This document shows, piece after piece, positions 45,401 through 56,674 of a stretch of 64,000 bases of DNA. Position 1 is the first letter of the stretch. The number at the start of each line of letters is the position of its first letter. A model generated the notes under the pieces. That model saw nothing but the letters and a program-made list of their open reading frames with translations. It was not told the DNA's origin and searched no databases. This stretch comes from Agaricus subrufescens (lineage: Eukaryota; Basidiomycota; Agaricomycetes; Agaricales; Agaricaceae): positions 992,001 through 1,056,000 of the forward strand of contig CM057060.1 in NCBI GenBank assembly GCA_029945375.1. The letters are read 5' to 3'. The translations under genes were made by a program, and so were the position numbers.

Positions 45401-47035
45401 TTGTGTAAAAGGATGCCGGCTAGCTCATACAAATTGTCTTCTTGTTGCTGTTGGTTGCCTTTGACTACGAATTGATTCATATCAAGGGTGGTAGGGAACG
45501 AGATCGTATATTTGGACTTTCTCCTTTCCATAGTCGAAAAGTCGTATACGAAGCGATGCAGAGAAAAGTGCAACGTCGGTGGTAGCTGACTCAGCTGAGT
45601 ATATCTCGTCGCATCTCGCAATCCATCGCACTGTGGACATCGATATCTAACATATGCGATGAGCACCTGAGCGTTTGACCAGAAGATTCGAATTCACTTA
45701 TCGGCTCCAGTCAGTTTCTCTTCTTGTAGCGTCGTTGCTAGACAATCTTCAAGTGTGCAGTTGCTCTAAAACAGATCGACAAGCCAATCAGCATGTCGCA
45801 GATGTTAGCGACAATCGGCATACATCAAACCTGATTTCTAGCTCTAAAAAGTCTGTCGTCATTTCAGAGCGGTAATGACACGTATCGCAGGTTGTGCCAT
45901 AAAGTTGTGTCCCTTGAAACTGAGAAAATTTAGTCTACAGGGCTTGGGTGCTTGACTTGACGAACCTGCTTGGAAACCAGCGAACGCAGTTCCGCTACCG
46001 GCTGCTTCTTGAATTCAGCATCTATATGTGACATGAAAAGTTTTGAAAACCTGACACAGTTATTGGTGTATAGCCGTATTAACCACGCCGAAACCTTACT
46101 CTTGGGCGTCTTGTTGTTCTGTCGCTCGCAGATGTAGGCTTTCAACCAGAGATGTGGGATTGAATATTTTGAGCGAACCCTCTTGTAGGGCTGCAAATGT
46201 GACTTGAAGCTCGAAAAGAGGAGAGTCCTGAGACGTGGTCAGCAACGCATCTAGGTTATATCTAGGTAGCCGCCCGTGCCTTTGCTTGTTCGAGTATACA
46301 TTGATAGACAGCCTTCCGAAATGTTAGATTGCGGAACCACACCTTTGATGCATGGGTCATGATACTGTTCTGCGTTGCACTGCGCAACCTGACACACACC
46401 TGGAGAGAAGCATTGGCATAGCAGGTAGCGCCCAGGTTCTAGTTGGCCAAGATTACCACTATGAGAGGATTCATAATGCCAGGGGCATACCTTGAGTCCT
46501 ACTGGAAGTTCTGGTTCTCGATTATCTTGTGTCGGGTCGTATCCAATAGTGGCCACCTTGAGAAACCTAGTCATGACATTCTCTGGGTGGCGACATTGCG
46601 TAAACATGTGTCGACGCTCAGCACGGTGGACGCGGCGCACTGACCTTCGTCTTCCCATTTGTCTTGCCCAAGGTAATTGAGACAGTTTGGATTATCCTTG
46701 CAGTCCTTCTTCGTACAACTGACTCCTTCATCGTCCGAGATAACGATGACATCATCTTGGTCTGGTTCGTGTTCTTTCTGCGCTACTGACGTCTGACGGA
46801 GGCCAGAAGCACGGTACTTGCTCACGCACATAGGAAACTGATTCCTGGACGAGAGCCCACAAGCCATAAGACAGTGTTCGGTAGTTATGTCCTCTTCCTT
46901 CGATACTTCGGAGCCCACCCAGGCCCAGAGAGAGGATTGTAAACGGTGGGCAGGTACGAGAAAGCGCTTGAGAGATTGCCCTGGCTGGAGGCCCTTGTTG
47001 CCGGCAGGACTGCGCTTCCTGCGCAAGGGAGGCAT
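42436..47035 (-). CDS. Ubiquitin-specific protease, USP48-like (Cys box, DUSP, ubiquitin-like and NZF-type parts)
   Basis: The start MPPLRRKRSPAGNKG begins a basic nuclear-like N-terminus. The Cys box reads NLGATCYANASLQ, with catalytic Cys at 46421-46423. It is followed by VWFRNLTFRKAVYQC and EQQDAQEFSKLFMSHID. The zinc site includes TCDTCHYRSEMT and RCPQCDGLRDATRY. The His box is ASAYHGHYEAQVYD, then FQFNDEVV. DUSP-like blocks follow (for example VKGDVPGFWISKRWLK). A ubiquitin-like segment precedes FFRGQELENNDVTLKDLQVF, and the last exon ends with a RanBP2/NZF-type finger, ICTVCTLLNALDAAACKIC. USP48 orthologues cleave ubiquitin chains from nuclear substrates, including histone H2A. More than 20 short exons; the exact joins are approximate. 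It diverges from GAA1. Confidence 0.88.
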
Positions 47036-47139
47036 GGTGTGGCACTGGGACGAGCTGGAGGTGTCGCGTCGCGGTGGAAATGGTTCAATGATTGATTAAA
47101 TGCGCCAACGTGATCAGTCACACCTCCGAGTCTCCACCC
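47036..47139. promoter_or_regulatory. Divergent promoter between USP48-like and GAA1 genes
   Basis: The 104-bp spacer contains GTGATCAGTCAC at 47110-47121, an inverted repeat GTGA-TCAG-TCAC. It resembles the elements of the L26 and uS13m divergent spacers. Confidence 0.45.
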
Positions 47140-49554
47140 ATGTCCGCCCTCCGCACGGCGGTTCTCAAGCTCAAGCAGAGGTTCAAGCCCACCCAAAATG
47201 CTACTGTTACTCGCCTGAAGCGCCGCAAGGCCGTCGTATCGCTTTTCACCCGCCACCTCACCCGCTTAATGTCAGTTATACGTCCACATTTCACTTACAT
47301 TCAGCATTCAACTGTTCATTTAGGACTTTGCTGCTTGCAGTTGGATACCTCTGGCTATTAATATTACCGTCTCCTAGACTAGGGCGTGGTACGTATATGG
47401 ACGAGAATGCTCTACAACCGGCTCAGGTGTGTTGTCGATTGACCGCGACAGTAATGGTTGTCTGGTTAATTTCTCGCGTTAGGTGAATACCTACTGGAAT
47501 TGGGGGGACGTCAATGCCGCAGACAGATATCTAGAACAGCTCGAAAATCTCAGGGATACTAATGCGACTAGTGACCAGTATGTATTTTCGCCTAATATTT
47601 GAGTTGATCTGCCACTTCATCTAATCCCAGGCGATCCCAGTTTCTGAAAAACGAATTCCTAAAATTAGGGTTAGCATCCGCAGCGCAGAAGTACTCATTC
47701 AATTCAAATCAAGGAGTCCGTTCTGCTCAATCGCGTCTTTCCTGCTCCGAATCTGAATCCCTCTAGAATATCCATGGTTCAAACGCTTATGCTATTCTCG
47801 CGTCTCCACGAGGCCCTCGAAACGAAGCTATAGTGATTAGTGCTTCTTGGCTAAGTAGAACTGGTGAAGGGAACGGCACCTTGAACCTTCGCGGGGTATC
47901 CACCGTACTGGCACTGGCTCGATTTCTGAAAGGTAGAAGCCGACAAATACGCTTCCATGCTTCTGCTGAATCTCCATCAGATTATTCCCTGTGGTCCAAG
48001 GATATTATATTCGTAATCGGCGATGGATATCTCGATGGAATGCACGCGTGGCTCAAGGCGTATCATGAGACCCCACAGTCAAGTAGGTATACAGCAATCT
48101 GGGAAAAAAAATGGCTGACACATGGTACCAAAGACCTTGATGCCGAACCGCTTGAACTCGCCTCTGGTGTGATATGGACCGCCCTCAACCTCGACTATCC
48201 GGGACACTCTTTCTCCCACTTGGGTATCTTTTTCGGTAAATCCAGAATCATTGGCAAAAATAATGCATTTGCTAACAGATTATCTGTCCAGAGGGTTTAA
48301 ACGGTAGACTGCCAAACCAAGACTTGCTGAACTCGGTCCAGCGCGTAGCCCGTTATACAGGCCAGGTGCCCGTCACAATTTATGATCACCTCGATTCGCA
48401 AGAATCCCCATTCGAGCTTTCGTTCTTGCCGGCATCTCTACGCCACAACCCTGAAATTAAAGAATTCTCATACCGGGCGAGAAATTTGGCTCGAAACGTC
48501 GGATATCAGGCCAGGGGAAGAGCAAGTGGGGTGCATGGCCTTTATCACCAGTATGCTCACTAGTCCTACCCTGGTCGATCACCTTTCTCACCAGAGCAGA
48601 TTCCGTATAGATGCGATTACTATCTTTGCTGTACCAGCTACAGGACCTCATGGTTTCCATGCTTTAGGACGGTGAGATCCTTCAAACCTTTCTCGTCGAG
48701 CCTTTCTAATCGATAGTCCAAAGTGTCGTCGAATCGAGTCTTCGTACAATGAATAATCTTCTTGAACGCCTGCATGCATCATTCTTCTTTTATCTTCTTA
48801 CAACACCCGATCATTTCTTGAAGATTGGAAGCTATCTCCCAAGCGCAATTCTGATCAGTGTAGCGATGATATTTAGAGGACTTCGATACTGGGTGGACGC
48901 CGGGTGGAAATTGAACCACCGCATAAAGAACGACGGTGACAGTTCCCCTAACACTATCACATGGTCCAGGCGAAAACGACATGTATTGCATGTATTGACC
49001 ATCATGTTACTCACCCACTCAATCGGTGTTGCAATTTTTCTCGTGGTTCAAAGCTCCTTGTTCCTGAGCAATCAGAAGGTCAGCCCTTTCTCGGCCAGAG
49101 TTAAGCTTGCGCTTCTTAATTCTGTTTTTTATAGTTTTTGGTACCTTTCATCACGCTAGCTACTTCACTGGTACCCTTCGTGATATCCAAAGTCCCCGAT
49201 CCACGGAGTGAAGACAGTGCCCCCATTTGGCTAGTCTTAAAAGCACTGAATCTCTGCTTCGCTTCTACTGTAATTTCCACCATCACAGTGCTCAACTTCT
49301 CCTTGGCCGCCTTACTCGCAGTGACACTTGGACTACCGCTATCGCTTTCGGGTCCCACGCGTTCAAGCCTTCTATCTCTGATCAAATATACCTTATATGT
49401 TTTCCTCGCTCTTGGATGGCTTTTCTTCTACTTGGAAACCCGCGAAGCACTCTGGCAGTGGGAAATTCTTTCCGTGTGGTTCGCTCCTTTTGTATGCCTC
49501 ATTTATACCCCACTTGTTTTACAAGCTGGCACAGTGTGTATCTTATCGCCATGA
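47140..49554 (+). CDS. GAA1: GPI transamidase subunit Gaa1
   Basis: The start MSALRTAVLKLKQRFKPTQN is a cytosolic basic segment. After a short intron the first membrane span reads TLLLAVGYLWLLILPSP. The lumenal domain carries the M28-peptidase-like features of Gaa1: YWNWGDVNAADRYLEQLENL, NAYAILASPRGPRNEAIVI, DIIFVIGDGYLDGMHAWLK, LASGVIWTALNLDYPGHSF and LPNQDLLNSV. Then come VGYQARGRASGVHGLYHQ, FAVPATGPHGFHALGR and about six more spans (FFFYLLTTPDHFLKIG, IMLLTHSIGVAIFLVV, FITLATSLVPFVIS, LLSLIKYTLYVFLALGWLFF). It belongs to the ER complex that moves GPI anchors to proteins; Gaa1 probably forms the amide bond. The total length is normal for fungi. Confidence 0.92.
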
Positions 49555-49600
49555 TGCAGTAAAATACATTAGAGTACATGCGGCTATAGTAGAGAGAATA

Positions 49601-51331
49601 TTATCCTATTTCCATGGCTGGCGGGTCATCGGAACCAAACAAGTCGTCGTCACCGCCCACTTCACCATCTTGGTCGCCAGCTATTTCGGGATCCGTATCG
49701 TCCGCTGCATTCATATTGATACCTTCCTTTTTCATCCGCTGCTTTTCCTGCAACTCATCGCGCTGAACCAACTTCATTTCAAGGTCTGCAGTCAGCTTCT
49801 TCAGTGCATCCTCGAAGCGTTTCTAGCAAGATGTTAGTAGTGTTTCAAGAGTGACCCTCGATTTACACATACTCGAATAAGAGGATTTGCTGAACTTGCA
49901 ATTTCGTGGTTCTTCTTGGCCACTGCGGCTTCAAGGTCCCGAATTTCTTCGCTGAGCAATTTTCTAGCCTGAACATCTTCGTCGTCGTCGTCCTCTGATT
50001 CATCCTCTTCACTTTCATCATCTTCGTCGTCATCATCCTCATTTCCGTCTTCGTCCCCAAGAGCGAGATCGAGTTCGGCGGCCAGTTCTTCATCTATGTC
50101 ACCGTCCATTTCTTCATCGCCCTCATCATCATCCTCGTCACCTTCTCCCAAATCCCCTCCTGGAGTGCCTGCATCACCACCATCGGATATGGCAGGAGTT
50201 GGCGCGTCTATAGGGTCCTCGCGCTCGATGAACTCTGAATCCGAAAGGTCAGGGTTCACATTTTCAAGAACCTCTGTGCGAGCAGGAAAACAATGTGTTA
50301 GGGACAAATGACATTGAGACTGAAGATGAGGCCAACCATATTTAACTTCAGTTGCGAGGGCGTCTTCATCGAGGAGACGCTCCACCTGCTCCTCAACACT
50401 TTCGATGGTCTGGGCCAATATCAACCTTGACCTTCAAGTTCGTAGGGAGAGACATACCCGTCGATTAACACGTTTTCTGAACCTTCGCTTCCTGACATGG
50501 TGAAGGGGAGGTGTAACTCCGTGTGGCCAAATGAATTCATCAATATTGAAGTTCTTTTGAGACACTACTTGTTCATCGTTGTCAATTTTGTCACCGACGA
50601 CTAGCATCTATAATGGAAGATTCAGAATGAAAAAGATAACGAAACCCAGGGAGAGGCGTAACCTGACATATGTCAGCAACTTTGAACATTTGCTTATTGT
50701 CAAGCGTCTTTTGCGACTCAATGATGCATGGTAGGTCAACAAGTTTTGCAGAGTACGTGCTATTTCCAACGTGAAATGCAGCACGGCGAGAATCTAAGTG
50801 GTTCAATAAGTAACCGACGGGATGGACATACAGAACGCAAATACCTTTAAATTTGAACCAGACGTCATTCGTGATTTCTCTTGACTGCACCATCTTTCTA
50901 AGTTTGTCAAGATCTTCTCCGGGTTGCATTCGTAGGATAAATTGTTCCTCGAATGCCAGTTCCTCATCATCCGAATCCAGTTCTCGATCATATTGTCCCA
51001 AGAATGACATGCCAGGAGCCTGGGCGGCAGCTTTCTCGCTAAGTTTTAGTTTGAGCTTGGGTTGCACCTTTGGCCGTACGGCTGACGAGCGCGTCGTTCG
51101 TTCGGCATTGTCTACAGGTGTATTGTTGAACGCTGAACTCGCACTGCGAAGTCGAGAGCTGGAAGCCCGTTCGGGCACCGTTCTTTGAGGTTGAGGGCGC
51201 TGAGATGAGGATGAAGGCCCGGCCGATGGGAGAGGTGTGTTTGGTTGAGTCTCGACATCTATATCGTCAACAACAATGAGGTCTTCTTCCATGTTTATGG
51301 ATTGAGTTTGCTCAGGCGGTAGCTCAGACAC
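49601..51331 (-). CDS. TAF7: TFIID subunit TAF7
   Basis: The start MSELPPEQTQSINMEEDLIV begins a disordered acidic and Ser-rich N-terminus. The TAFII55 domain follows: EEQFILRMQPGEDLDKLRK, MVQSREITNDVWFKFKDS, RRAAFHVGNSTYSAKLVDLP, CIIESQKTLDNKQMFKVADI, CQMLVVGDK. It continues with EFIWPHGVTPPLHHVRKRRF, a hallmark of TAF7, then a long acidic segment of Asp/Glu-rich repeats near 50130-49970 and a coiled coil RLLSEEIRDLEAAVAKKNHE. The last exon ends FGSDDPPAMEIG. TAF7 binds TAF1 and represses its acetyltransferase during pre-initiation complex assembly. Its ATG lies only 37 bp from the SAM37 stop; the palindrome ATCACGTGAT occupies 51338-51347. Confidence 0.95.
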
Positions 51332-51337
51332 AATTCA

Positions 51338-51347
51338 ATCACGTGAT
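51338..51347. promoter_or_regulatory. E-box palindrome ATCACGTGAT upstream of TAF7
   Basis: A perfect 10-bp palindrome around CACGTG lies 7 bp upstream of the TAF7 start and 22 bp downstream from the stop of SAM37. It fits a bHLH (Cbf1-like) site. Confidence 0.5.
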
Positions 51348-51368
51348 AAATAGCCCCTATTCTAAGGC

Positions 51369-52728
51369 CTACTCATCCTCTGCCTCCTCGAATTCGCCTC
51401 CATCTTCCTCCTCTTCCTCCTCATCCTCATCTTCCTCTTCCTCCTCATCCTCTTCCTCCTCCACTGTTTCAATCGAGAGGCGAATGGGAGAGCCCATTAT
51501 TGCGATATATGCTGCAATACTACCAAAGGCAAGACCAATAAACCCCCAACTGAGCCTCTCGTATTGAATATCCTCCTGGGTTCTCTGTGAGGTATTTCCT
51601 CTAGCACATTTTATCGAACGCCAGGAAGGAAATAGATCTAAGATAGAGCCTCGTGAGGAGGATAGAGGGAACTTCGGCTTGTCATTGCTGAACACGATAT
51701 CCTGTATACGTTTCGCGTGCTCGCTTATTGTGTCATACCAATCTGTTGCAAGTTCTTTGATAACGGTATCCGGGAATGGAGGCGTGACAAGGAGGAGTGC
51801 GTGCGCAGCGAGGATGAGATCTATCGTAGTCAACCTGAAAGAAAGTCAGACGTGTAAGTAAGGCTATCAACTTGTCGACTAACCGTCCTTGATAAATAAA
51901 ATGTTTCCCCTCCAGCAGACGAGCATAGATACCAAAGATCTGGTGAGCCTTTTCTTGTATCTGGAGTAAAAGTCAGCCAACATATTCACTATTTCCAGAG
52001 ACACACACACTTTTTCTTTCTCGAATGCTTGTGTAAAAGTTCCTTTCGCCTCCTCTTGAGTTTCATTTACCTTTTGTTCAGTTGAAAATGGCTTTTTGAC
52101 TGGCTTTGGTATGGGCACACTCCATAACCCGGCAGACTCTAGCCGCGCTTTATAGGACGCACGAATTCGTTCTGGTACATAGTACCGTTGAGGAGCACTG
52201 TACATGCTTACTAATGTTGGATGAATGACTTTCTCCCAGTTATAAGTATTAGAGTAGCAAGAATGGTACTAAGGAACATGAGCATCGCCAAGAAATGAGA
52301 AGTATCTTTGCCAACTCACCAATAGATTTCCGAAATGAGATTCAATATGAGAAGCCCAGGCGTTCCTCTGTGACCATTCTGACGGTGTCAAAGGAGCGTC
52401 CAAGTCGCACTGCGGATATTTCTTCTTCAAGCCAGCTATATGTTTAATGATTGACGGAAGTGAGGTGACAGTAAGCTTGTCATGGACCAGAAAAGGCAGT
52501 TGCCCTGTCGCGTAATTCAAGCTGTAAGGTTTGAAAACGCTTGAAAGAATTGGATACCCACCCACCGGATGGCGAGATGTCGGGGTTGTTGCATTCAGCA
52601 ACGTTGAACTGTCCTGGAAGAGCCATTTGCAGATACATTATGGCCGCGAGGCAGAGTGGCTCGTAAGACGGTAGGCCCCACCGTCCAGGCCATACATAAA
52701 GTGTAAACTGAGCCGTTTGATCTTCCAT
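51369..52728 (-). CDS. SAM37/metaxin-like mitochondrial outer-membrane protein
   Basis: The N-terminal exon reads MEDQTAQFTLYVWPGRWGLP, then SYEPLCLAAIMYLQMALPG, the Tom37/metaxin glutathione-transferase-like domain. It is followed by GQLPFLVHDKLTVTSLPSII, RNAWASHIESHFGNLL and YYVPERIRASYKARLESAGLW. A C-terminal GST-helical part reads LEGKHFIYQGRLTTIDLILAA. Near 51480 a membrane segment (LSWGFIGLAFGSIAAYIAIMG) precedes about 30 residues that are almost all Glu and Asp. SAM37 belongs to the sorting and assembly machinery that inserts beta-barrels. The acidic tail is unusual; a poly-pyrimidine tract encodes it. Confidence 0.88.
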
Positions 52729-53310
52729 TCTGTGAAGTAATGAAAGATACCAAGTCCAATCAGACGAACTGCTGTTCGGCCCTTTTCGGTAAGTCGTCAG
52801 TGATACTGTTTGCTTAAGATGCCATTGTCAAACAATCCATTGTTCTCCAAAAGCGGAAGTCAAAGGTCGAGCCTTGATGATCTCATAGGCAATCAAGAAT
52901 CGTTCTCTCCCTTCCTCCCTCCTCAAGCGCAATCTTTCGTAAATATCAGTACGGAGAAAAGTCGTTTGGTAGCCCAAGCTTTTCTCATGTGATTTTTTCT
53001 ATCAGTGGTACGCCACTCATTGACAAGACCGACATTCTCTCGCCCTCGAGATACTATCACGAGAGTCGTGTGGCAAAAGCTCTTTTGGTGTCTACTGCTA
53101 CATGACATTTATATTCCCCGGAACCATTCTGTGCACGTAGCCTTCAGATGACTCTGGAACAGAAAGTTGATGTCTTCCGGGCCACCCGCCGGCCCGCTGC
53201 AATGTGAAGAAGCTAGGTTATTGGTGAAAACTCGGCAAAATCTAGACATACTCTTGGTTCTTCGATGGGTTTTCAGTAGCAAATTACTGCTTGCTATTTC
53301 TCCACAATGG
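52729..53310. other. Divergent upstream region of SAM37 and the lyase
   Basis: Apart from the short promoter of SAM37, this 580-bp stretch shows no gene. Minus-strand frames near 52923-53441 lie partly antisense to the lyase start and have no recognisable product. Confidence 0.4.
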
Positions 53311-53320
53311 GTATATATAG
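53311..53320 (+). promoter_or_regulatory. TATA box of the lyase gene
   Basis: GTATATATAG lies 35 bp upstream of the ATG at 53356, a strong TATA in a typical position. Strong TATA elements suit an inducible secreted enzyme. Confidence 0.6.
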
Positions 53321-53355
53321 GCCCAGGTTCCCCATAACCTATCAACCGAAAAGCT

Positions 53356-55035
53356 ATGAGAGTCTCGATCGTCATTGCTTCCCTCTTGTATCTTGTTGGG
53401 TCGTGTTCAGCCCTTCTCGCATTTCCAGGAGCTGAAGGCATGTTGTATAAATGTTTTTCTGACTATGCTTAGCCTCATTCTTGATACAGGCTTTGGAGCC
53501 CAAGCCACCGGAGGTCGTGGTGGTTCTGTTTACGTCGTGACCAATCTCAATGACTCTGGATCTGGCAGCTTTCGTGATGCGGTTTCACAGTCTAATAGGG
53601 TATTTTCAAAGAATCCCTAGGCTTTTTCTCAATGCTGAATCTGGTCAAAGATCGTGGTCTTTGCCGTCGGAGGCGTAATTAAGATCAGCAGTCGCATCGT
53701 GGTTAGCAGCCACATCACCATTGCTGGTCAGACGGCACCCGGTCAAGGTATCACTGTCTATGGGAATGGTGTCTCCTATTCCAATGCAGACAATACCATC
53801 ACTCGGTACATCCGGTACCGGATGGGAAAGTCAGGTGCGTACTTTGCCACAGTCCTGGCGCGTTGATATATGTTTAAGATATTTCTTACTAGGCGATTCC
53901 GGGAAAGATACAATCACAATTGCCGATGGTGCAAACATGATTTTTGATCATGTTAGCGTCTCGTGGGGCCGCGACGAGTCCTTTTCCATCAATGGAGATG
54001 TTTCCAATGTCACGATTTCCGACTCCATCATTGCACAGGGTCTCGAGACTCATTCTTGTGGAGGACTTATACAGACCGACGGAGGTGTCAGCATCATTCG
54101 TACTCTGTACATTGATAACAAAACCAGGAATCCTAAAGTGAAAGGTGTCAATGAATTTGTCAACAACGTGGTATGCCCTTCATTGCAAACAGTCCTATCT
54201 TTGAAGGAATAAATAATCGCCAGGTTTACAATTGGGGAGGCGGAGGCGGTTACATTGCCGGAGACTCCGCCGGCGAGTCCTTTGCCAATATCATGAACAA
54301 CGTCTTCATCAGTGGTCCCTCAACTTCAGTCACGGCATGTGAGTGGCTCCTATGTTACCTTTGCTCCATTCCTTACGCGGCTCTCTTCTAATAGTTACGC
54401 GTGGAAATGCGAACTTCCATGCCTACGTCTCAAACAATTATTATGATCCCGACAAGGTAAGAGGTCCCCATAAGTTGGCCGACAAATCATAAGCAAGTCC
54501 CTAGAATGGCGCCCTCAGCGGATTCGTCCTATCACCTAGCACTGTGAACTACTCACCCATTGATATCCAATCAACCCGATATCCTTATCCCACCGTGAAA
54601 ACTCTGTTAAGCCCACTCGACGCGCTCACCAAGGTCACCGCATCCGCTGGAGCCAGCAAGTCCCGAGACAGTGTCGATAACTATCTCATCAATACCGAAC
54701 TCTTATCCTATGGCAAGGTCGGAGCCTTGATCTCAGATGAAACTGCATCTCCCATTAATGGGCCTGGAAATATCCAAGGTGGAACGGTGAGTCACTTCGA
54801 CCTCTCGAAGAACATATAAGTAAACTCGAAATTTTCTCAGCCACCTCGCGATAGTGATAATGACGGAATTCCGGATGATTATGAGACAGCTCACGGGACG
54901 AACCCCAACGTAAATGACTCGGCCAAGATTGCTTCCAATGGATATGCGAGTACGGTATCGTCAAATAATGCATTTGTCTGCAGTTCCTGACTACAGATTA
55001 CAGATATTGAGAACTACATCAACTCCTTGGTATAG
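53356..55035 (+). CDS. Secreted pectate-lyase-like enzyme (polysaccharide lyase family 1 type)
   Basis: The start [15 protein letters not shown] is a signal peptide. The mature part begins [40 protein letters not shown], the opening of PL1/PL3-like right-handed beta-helix lyases. Then come [38 protein letters not shown] and [19 protein letters not shown], with the [12 protein letters not shown] block matching the calcium-site strand. It continues [36 protein letters not shown] and ends after [20 protein letters not shown], a DxDxDGxxD calcium loop as in thrombospondin/dockerin-type repeats. The enzyme should cut pectate by beta-elimination. Many introns of about 50 nt. It is the only clear plant-cell-wall enzyme in the window. 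Confidence 0.88.
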
Positions 55036-55432
55036 ATTTTATCACATATGGACAAATTCTGGCCAATTGATAAACGTTGAACGAATGAAACAAACAGCGT
55101 GAAAGCAGTACGAAAGCTGGTGAGATAATATGACAGCAGATCAGGACATACAGGTGCGAAAAAACAATTCGACAGCAGTTTGGTTACGAGTTTCTAAGTT
55201 GAATCCTGGGACGGTTTGTAATTGTGAGTCGTCTGTTGGTTGACTTGGGAAGAGCTGCTGGTTGTCCTACTAATTGGGAAGACAATCAAGCCTTCTCCTG
55301 GGTAATTGATAGGTCTTTCATCCCTATTTACTTGACCTTGCGAGCTGACAGATCTTTTGAATTCCCAATTCGACGTTGACGGATGAGAACCCTGATGCTT
55401 TTATGGGCTTTATTCCATTTCTTCCGGGTATT
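55036..55432. other. Convergent spacer, lyase and DUF7918 3' ends
   Basis: No gene is recognisable. If the GTAAGT at the end of the DUF7918 coding frame is a splice donor, a last short exon LARSSK with a TAG stop would lie near 55330, extending that gene into this spacer. Confidence 0.35.
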
Positions 55433-56378
55433 TCAACTTACCATGTGATAGTACCCAGGATCAATTACAGGTTCAAGTGGCGGGCTTAGAATTGTCTCGC
55501 GTTCAGGTGCGACATTGCCGGGCATGCTAACGATGCGCCTGGTAGGGCCTTTCCCTTTTGTAGATGCTCTTGGCTCCTCGATGATTCCCTGGGCGTGGAG
55601 GAAAGCTAGCAGAGTCGGTCATTGAGTAAGCATTCATCATGATCACATACCACGATCCCGGTAACGGAAGATAAAGGAAACATAGGTGCTTGGCTTGTTC
55701 TGACCGGGATTATCATAGGGCTCGACCTTCCACGTAGTGGGATACTGGTCGAACGAGGTTTGTTCCTCCCCAAAACTGTCGACATAGTACACAGATTTCG
55801 GACACAGCTACAGTGGAAACTCACCCAATACGCATACCGTTGCGACCTCCGTGTGGATCAGGAAGCTGTTGAATAGGATTTGCGTCAATCGATGAAGTGA
55901 GCTTGACCCTTTTGATTTGCAGAGTGATCGTGCCCGCGTCCCGGTTAATCGATGATGAGCTTCCCTCGACTGTTTGGAGATCAGTTGATAGCGTTGAAGG
56001 GCCTGAAGGTGAAACTGACTTTGTTCTACCACTTTCTGGAAAACGAAAGGCCTTTCCGTTGCTGGTCCAGTCCTTACACCTCCCCGCCACGCCACACCTT
56101 CCCCATAGAGGAACCTGCCCGGGGCCACATAACCGTCCAGCATTATATATCCACAGGTCTGAACATTTCCCCCGTGATCCTTCCAGTAGACCGAAAAAGT
56201 CTAGTATCTCTCCGTCAAAGCCCGCCACAATCATGTAAGTGATATGTCGTACCTTGCCTTCCTCACTGGGGATCCAACAAGACACCTTGTGCGCATCTTC
56301 GTCGACAGTGACTAAGTATTCAGGCAATGGATCTCCATCGACAACTATCCATGCCGAAAATCCACGGTGAGTCAGCAT
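55433..56378 (-). CDS. DUF7918-family protein of unknown function
   Basis: I start at MLTHRGFSAWIVVDGDPLPE (ATG 56378; another ATG lies 2 codons upstream). It continues EYLVTVDEDAHKVSCWIPSE, a domain frequent in agaricomycete genomes and known as DUF7918. After an intron it reads LDGYVAPGRFLYGEGVAWRG and GVRTGPATERPFVFQKVVE. The following parts, DAGTITLQIKRVKLTSSID and EEQTSFDQYPTTWKVEPYDN, lead to SFIFRYRDRG and a tail with RASTKGKGPTRRIVSMPGN. It reads DPGYYHMVS then stops at 55433, unless GTAAGT there is an intron donor. No enzyme motif, signal peptide or membrane span is seen. It diverges from the AP endonuclease. Confidence 0.72.
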
Positions 56379-56384
56379 CAGCAA

Positions 56385-56674
56385 GAGGGGGTTTAATCGT
56401 GCACACTGTGAAGAGCATCAGTTTTGATAGGTTAGCATTGATGAAAAGCATGATTTTATTTTCCTTACGATAATAAATTGGTGCTACTGTTTGTTGGAGA
56501 GTGGATGAGATTTGAAGTATGTCGGATGCGTTACAATGTCCAAGAGTACTAGAATACAAGCCAAAGGCCATCACTTCGGAGGGTAATACTTATACCGTCA
56601 CGTGAGACGAAGCGGGGTCCATTAAGCCATCAGTGCACGCGACGCGCCACCACTTTACTTGACATCAGCTTGAC
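56385..56674. promoter_or_regulatory. Divergent promoter between the DUF7918 and AP endonuclease genes
   Basis: The 290-bp spacer carries TCACGTGA at 56598-56605, about 70 bp before the endonuclease start. It is the same octamer core as near TAF7. Confidence 0.45.

Noticed and set aside
47095..47500. Long plus-strand frames in other phases near the GAA1 start
   Set aside because: They are shadows of the GAA1 exons and the antisense of the USP48 5' end.
51343..51567. Poly-Ser plus-strand frame
   Set aside because: It is the reverse of the Glu/Asp-rich tail of SAM37.
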